From Pseudidiomarina planktonica (GTDB lineage: Bacteria > Pseudomonadota > Gammaproteobacteria > Enterobacterales > Alteromonadaceae), in contig NZ_FXWH01000001.1 in assembly GCF_900177775.1 (NCBI RefSeq), forward strand, positions 1,426,001-1,490,000: a DNA stretch of 64,000 nt. The letters run 5' to 3'. Both the position numbers and the translations under genes were made by a program. Shown piece after piece: positions 57,984 to 64,000 of the stretch (its first letter is position 1; each line of letters begins with the position of its first letter). Below the pieces are notes generated by a model. The model saw nothing but the letters and a program-made list of their open reading frames with translations, was not told where the DNA came from and searched no databases.

Positions 57984-58499
57984 ATGCTTAGCCTAATGCC
58001 TGATCACGACATTTGTATTGCCGCACCAGCGCATGGCCGCAAGCAGCCGCTAGTGCACCATCCTGATAGTGTTGTTCAACAGCAAGTTTTAGGCTCCGGA
58101 CTAAGCCTGCAAGTGCATGGAAATGAACTTGTAGCACCTGCCAGTGGCTTATTAAAGTACGTTAGCCCTGCCGGGCATTACTGGCATTTTCTGTTGCCAC
58201 ATGCCAGCCCTGCATCATGTGGCTCTAAAAAGTTTGAGAACTGTGTGCTGCTATTTGCCGATCCAGCCTTCAGTACCCACTTACCGGGTATTACGAAGCA
58301 ACCCAAACTTGGCCAGAAAATACGCGCCGGCACCCTGTTAGCCAGGCTGCATTTGCCAGTGTTGCAGGCTAATCTTGGTCATACCGCGTTGGCCATTGTT
58401 TTTCCTGACCGTAGTGCCAACGAAATTGACTGGCAACCCGGCAGTGCACGTTGTAATGAACAACCTTTTATAAAAATATCCTTATCAGCTCAGCAATAG
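57984..58499 (+). CDS. EIIA-Glc-like protein lacking the phospho-histidine
   Basis: 171 residues, single domain with the glucose-type EIIA (Crr) pattern: VLGSGLSLQVHGNELVAPASG, then QKIRAGTLLARLHLPVLQA and PFIKISL at the end. In Crr the active His90 lies in FVHFGID; here the matching stretch is FADPAFST, so His is replaced by D93 and the flanking residues also differ. About 13 extra residues sit around the other active-site His (H65 or H73 here). It cannot accept phosphate in the usual way. It may serve as a protein-binding regulator or a lysostaphin/carrier-like fold. Upstream of yffB-dapE, 9 bp spacing; weak RBS. Confidence 0.75.
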   Translation: MLSLMPDHDICIAAPAHGRKQPLVHHPDSVVQQQVLGSGLSLQVHGNELVAPASGLLKYVSPAGHYWHFLLPHASPASCGSKKFENCVLLFADPAFSTHLPGITKQPKLGQKIRAGTLLARLHLPVLQANLGHTALAIVFPDRSANEIDWQPGSARCNEQPFIKISLSAQQ

Positions 58500-58508
58500 G
58501 AATTCTTT

Positions 58509-60665
<2,157 letters not shown>

Positions 60666-60678
<13 letters not shown>

Positions 60679-60836
60679 TCATTATTTTAGTAGTAGGTTT
60701 TATTGCCGCCAATATACTGGTTTTAAAGTACTCAGCGAAAACTGGGTGGCTAACTAAAGCAGAATTGGATAAACGAGGAATTAAGGCTAAGCCCAAGAAA
60801 GATGAAGAAGAAGACGACGACCAAGAAAACAATTAG
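60666..60836 (+). CDS. DUF2897-family small membrane protein
   Basis: 56 residues from ATG 60666, overlapping the M15 stop by 13 bp. One N-terminal hydrophobic helix (about 2-21), then LKYSAKTGWLTKAELDKR and a very acidic tail (KDEEEDDDQENN). This is the DUF2897 pattern. E. coli has a similar short, charged-tailed membrane protein (YpfN) at the same position after dapE. Function unknown. Confidence 0.72.
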
Positions 60837-60875
60837 AACTTTTCCTCGTCATCGCCTTGTTATGCTCACAACGTT

Positions 60876-61592
60876 TTAGTCCAGCTTAACACCCAAGCGA
60901 CGGGCTACTTCTTCATAAGCTTCGACTACCCCACCTAAACCTTGGCGGAAGCGGTCTTTGTCTAATTTATTGCGGGTTTCTTTGTCCCATAAACGGCATC
61001 CGTCGGGAGTGAATTCATCACCCAAAATAACTTCACCGTCAGAGTCCACGCCAAACTCAAGCTTAGAGTCTACTAACAGCATGCCTGCTTCAGCAAACAT
61101 CGTCTGCAAGGTGCTGTTTACCTGGTACGTCAGTTCTTTCATGCGTTCCAGTTGCTCTGCGGTAGCCCAACCAAAGGTCATGATATGAGATTCGTTAATC
61201 ATAGGATCGTGCAGCGCGTCATTCTTTAAAAAGAACTCGAACGTAGGCGGTGTTAAATCCATACCTTCTTCTACCCCGAGCCGACGGCACAACGAACCTG
61301 CGGAAATGTTCCGAACCACACACTCAACTGGGATCATTTTGAGTTTTTTCACCAGCGATTCGTTCTCGCTCAGCACTTTATCGAGTTGCGTTGGAATACC
61401 GGCGCTTTCCAGTTTCGCCATAATAAAGTTGTTAAACTTATTATTCACCATGCCTTTGCGATCTAATTGCTCGATACGTTCGCCGTCAAACGCGGAAGTA
61501 TCGTTCCGAAACTCCAGAATCAAACGTTCCGGATCATCGGTTGCAAATACAGTTTTCGCTTTACCACGGTACAACTCACCACGCTTTTCCAT
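60876..61592 (-). CDS. purC: Phosphoribosylaminoimidazole-succinocarboxamide synthase
   Basis: 238 residues from ATG 61592 (GAGAGG 5 nt upstream; a GTG one codon earlier is too close). SAICAR synthetase motifs: [37 protein letters not shown] and [16 protein letters not shown]-dependent joining of CAIR and aspartate in purine synthesis. Follows bamC by about 21 bp; purC-bamC-dapA order as in E. coli. Confidence 0.98.
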   Translation of the reverse strand: MEKRGELYRGKAKTVFATDDPERLILEFRNDTSAFDGERIEQLDRKGMVNNKFNNFIMAKLESAGIPTQLDKVLSENESLVKKLKMIPVECVVRNISAGSLCRRLGVEEGMDLTPPTFEFFLKNDALHDPMINESHIMTFGWATAEQLERMKELTYQVNSTLQTMFAEAGMLLVDSKLEFGVDSDGEVILGDEFTPDGCRLWDKETRNKLDKDRFRQGLGGVVEAYEEVARRLGVKLD

Positions 61593-61613
61593 CACATCCT
61601 CTCAGTCAGATGA

Positions 61614-62717
61614 TCACAACTTACTTTGTTGTGTAAACTCGGCCGCAAATAAATCAAAGAACGCACTCATCCGTTCAGGATCAAGCATTTCTTCATCGTG
61701 TTTTATGGTCAGCGCTACGCGCCCATCGTTTTCAATTAAAGAAACTTCGTAGTCGCCGTTCGCCAAGCCTACATCAACAGCTTTTTTGTCACGCCAGAAC
61801 GCCAGACTTGATAACACGCCGCCACCGGCAGTGTAATTCAGGTAATAACGACCGTTGGTTTTATTCAAATCTTCGATGGTAAAACCAAGCGCTTCAAAGG
61901 TGTTTGCCGTTAAGGTCCAGGCTAGCTCGAAATCTGTTGGTAATAAGTACGCTGGGTTACCTTCCTGGTTGAAACCTAACTCAGCCTGCAAACCTTCGTT
62001 CACAATACTGCGGTAAACTTCGTCTTGAATGTAGTACAGCGATGCCATAACTTCATTCATAAACTGTGCTTCAGCATTACGCTCAACCAGTGGTGAGGAC
62101 TCATTCAAGGTTGAACCATTTCTGTAACGCTCAAAACCTTCCAATTCAACCAGCAATGATGTGGTGCGACCATGGCTTGCAGTTTCTTGCGTTATGCGAA
62201 ATTTCTTTTTGGTTTCAAGCACATCTGTATCATCACGCCAAAATGCCCAAAACGAACTATCGGCGGCTTCAACCTCAGTACGCTCAGTATACCAATCAGT
62301 AACTAACAGCTGTTCTTCTTGCTGCTGCGCAACGGGTATTTGCTTACGCTCAACTGTATTTAATAACGCGGTCCATACGGTGCCCGACAAATCATCAATT
62401 TCTTCAACGTCATCAAAGAATGCGCGGGTTTCATTGCTGGCATCCTCAATACGCGCGCCAGCTGCTATCGGACGTACCTGAACCGGCGCCAGCACGTTAA
62501 CTGCAGTACCAACAGCAGCAGAATCACCTGCTATCGATGGAATTTGATACTGGCGTTGTTCCGCTGGCAGTTGCAACCCTTCGGCTGGTTCCAATGGCTC
62601 AATTAACTTACTATCAACATAGGCGAAGCTACCTTCAGCTTGCCCTCGGTTGGTGGTTCCACATGCCGCTACAGCGGTTAATGTCAGCAAACTGACTGCT
62701 ACTACATTTAATTTCAT
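61614..62717 (-). CDS. bamC: Outer-membrane assembly lipoprotein BamC
   Basis: 367 residues. Signal peptide with lipobox (AVAACGTT, Cys at about residue 19). The unstructured N-terminal segment that binds BamD follows (FAYVDSKLIEPLEPAEGL), then two helix-grip domains. BAM-complex accessory lipoprotein. GGAG before the ATG. Located between dapA and purC as nlpB/bamC in E. coli. Confidence 0.94.
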   Translation of the reverse strand: MKLNVVAVSLLTLTAVAACGTTNRGQAEGSFAYVDSKLIEPLEPAEGLQLPAEQRQYQIPSIAGDSAAVGTAVNVLAPVQVRPIAAGARIEDASNETRAFFDDVEEIDDLSGTVWTALLNTVERKQIPVAQQQEEQLLVTDWYTERTEVEAADSSFWAFWRDDTDVLETKKKFRITQETASHGRTTSLLVELEGFERYRNGSTLNESSPLVERNAEAQFMNEVMASLYYIQDEVYRSIVNEGLQAELGFNQEGNPAYLLPTDFELAWTLTANTFEALGFTIEDLNKTNGRYYLNYTAGGGVLSSLAFWRDKKAVDVGLANGDYEVSLIENDGRVALTIKHDEEMLDPERMSAFFDLFAAEFTQQSKL

Positions 62718-62730
62718 TATTGCTCCAGGC

Positions 62731-63606
62731 TTAAACTAATCCGGCTTGTTGTATCGCTTGTTCGATTGCTTGTTGGTTAACAAGTTCCGGTTCAGTTAGC
62801 GGTAATCGGTAAAATGCTTGCAATCGCCCCATACGAGCGAGTGCCCATTTTACTGGAATTGGGTTTGATTCAACGAACATGGCGTGATGCAGAGCGGCCA
62901 TTTCCTGATCCAGTTGCTTAGCTTGTTCAGCATGACCGGCGCGCGCAGCAGCCACCATAGCCTGCATTTTATCAGGGCAAATATTAGCGGTAACACTAAT
63001 GACGCCATCGCCACCTTGTAAAATGAATTCACAGGCAGTGGGATCATCGCCACTTAGCAGAATAAAGTCAGGACCACATAACTCACGTAATTTGGCAACG
63101 CGGGAACAATCACCTGTCGCCTCTTTAATACCTACAATATTGTCAATGGCCGCTAACTCTGCAACCTGTTCTGGCTGCACGTCATAACAAGTGCGTCCGG
63201 GAACATTATACAAAAGTTGAGGCTTATCACTGGCTTCTGCGCAGGCTTGATAATGTGCCACCAAACCGCGCTGAGACGGCTTGTTGTAATAGGGGTTTAC
63301 GTTTAAAAAGCCAGCTATTGGCAATTGTGACATACGTTCGGTTAAATAAACCGATTCGGCGGTTGAATTGGAACCATTGCCAGCAATAACCGCCACGCGA
63401 TTTCCAGCTAACTCAGTTACCGCACTTACCACAGCCACGTGCTCGTCATGGCTTAGGGTTGCTGATTCACCGGTAGTACCCATAGCTACAATAGCATCGG
63501 TACCCGACTCGCAGTGCCAATTCACCAAAGCTTCCAACTCGGAATAATCGATATTCCCTTGTCGGGTAAATGGCGTAACTAACGCAACGATACTTCCTTT
63601 TAGCAT
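62731..63606 (-). CDS. dapA: 4-hydroxy-tetrahydrodipicolinate synthase
   Basis: 291 residues. TIM-barrel aldolase motifs: GTTGESATL (Thr pair), LLYNVPGRT (catalytic Tyr), and the Schiff-base Lys in VGIKEATGDCSR. Condenses pyruvate with aspartate semialdehyde, first step of the diaminopimelate/lysine branch. 13 bp before bamC. Divergent from bcp; gcvR, which lies between dapA and bcp in E. coli, is absent here. Confidence 0.98.
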   Translation of the reverse strand: MLKGSIVALVTPFTRQGNIDYSELEALVNWHCESGTDAIVAMGTTGESATLSHDEHVAVVSAVTELAGNRVAVIAGNGSNSTAESVYLTERMSQLPIAGFLNVNPYYNKPSQRGLVAHYQACAEASDKPQLLYNVPGRTCYDVQPEQVAELAAIDNIVGIKEATGDCSRVAKLRELCGPDFILLSGDDPTACEFILQGGDGVISVTANICPDKMQAMVAAARAGHAEQAKQLDQEMAALHHAMFVESNPIPVKWALARMGRLQAFYRLPLTEPELVNQQAIEQAIQQAGLV

Positions 63607-63780
63607 TGTGGCCCCCTATTTATTAAGCCCACAATGTTACTGGCAGCGCGGGTGAAACACAAGCCCGACAATGCTTTCATAGCGCTTTCACGAATTGGTT
63701 TTTACAACCCGGAAGGTTATGATAGTGACACTCTATTTCGCTTACCGGAGCGGCCGTGTAAGCCGCCAACAGGAGTTCTT

Positions 63781-64000
63781 ATGAATACTTTAAAAGCAGG
63801 TGATAAAGCGCCTGAGTTCGAATTACACGACGCCAATAATGAGTTGGTTTCATTAAAAGATTTATTAGCTCGCCAACGGGTGTTGGTTTATTTCTATCCG
63901 AAAGCCATGACCCCGGGTTGTACAGTGCAGGCACAGCAACTACGTGATAGTCAAAAAGAATTAGCCGCTCACAATGTAACAGTAGTAGGCATTAGCCCGG
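63781..64000 (+). CDS. bcp: Peroxiredoxin Bcp/PrxQ, cut by right edge
   Basis: The first 73 residues are seen. MNTLKAGDKAPEFELHD and FYPKAMTPGCTVQAQQLRD are the Bcp/PrxQ signature; the peroxidatic Cys is present, but the resolving Cys five residues later in E. coli (VQACGLRD) is Gln here. AGGAG lies 5 nt before the ATG. Thiol peroxidase in the cytoplasm. The remaining ~80 residues lie outside the window, so an alternative resolving Cys cannot be excluded. Confidence 0.93.
   Translation, partial: MNTLKAGDKAPEFELHDANNELVSLKDLLARQRVLVYFYPKAMTPGCTVQAQQLRDSQKELAAHNVTVVGISP

Overview
The window is chromosomal DNA of a gammaproteobacterium of the Alteromonadales type. Idiomarina or Pseudidiomarina is my best guess from protein character and gene mix; no rRNA is present to confirm it. 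Evidence for the class is extensive gene order shared with Escherichia coli: uvrY-uvrC-pgsA-tRNA Gly-Cys-Leu; lrp-ftsK-lolA-rarA-serS; trxB/aat/infA/clpA/clpS/cspD; yejK-yejL-yejM-tRNA-Pro; yffB-dapE; purC-bamC-dapA-bcp. Coding density is high. I see no insertion sequence, phage, integrase or CRISPR array.

Layout. 1-3 kb: a LytS/LytTR two-component operon ending in a lipoprotein cut by the left edge, then a PilZ protein. 3-10 kb: an M61 peptidase, an M23 peptidase, a double-length QueD-like protein, LysE and LysR, and an MFS carrier. 9.7-12.8 kb: a tandem DUF1538 membrane protein with PII-like and CBS-domain proteins, likely a nucleotide-sensing transport system. 12.9-15.3 kb: TetR divergent from an AhpD-like / small membrane protein / haloacid-dehalogenase operon, with two copies of a palindromic operator between them. 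15.3-22.2 kb: a Bax-like glucosaminidase, a racemase, tRNAs, pgsA, uvrC, a uvrY/gacA homologue that has lost its phosphorylation residues, a DNA glycosylase, a thioesterase and tRNA-Ser.

22.5-42.2 kb: yccA, tusDCBE (tRNA 2-thiouridine sulfur relay), serS, crcB, rarA, lolA, ftsK, lrp, then ald inserted between lrp and trxB, then a compact N-degron locus (aat, bpt, clpS, clpA around infA), cspD, yejKLM and tRNA-Pro(GGG). 42.2-45.3 kb: an AT-rich, gene-poor stretch after the tRNA, with a small membrane protein and a secreted metzincin protease carrying Calx-beta-like repeats.

45.5-64 kb: an acetyltransferase, a chemoreceptor, alkB, a persulfide-dioxygenase-like MBL protein, hemH, a sensory cluster (patatin, hybrid kinase, two secreted solute-binding proteins), DUF3392, xthA, yfbV, an EIIA-Glc-like protein without its phospho-histidine, yffB, dapE, an M15 peptidase, DUF2897, purC, bamC, dapA and the start of bcp, cut by the right edge.

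Most genes are housekeeping in conserved order. The most unusual items are the DUF1538/PII/CBS operon, the receiver-dead UvrY, the QueD fusion with complementary half active sites, the histidine-less EIIA and the soluble binding-protein/Cache fusion beside a cytoplasmic hybrid kinase.
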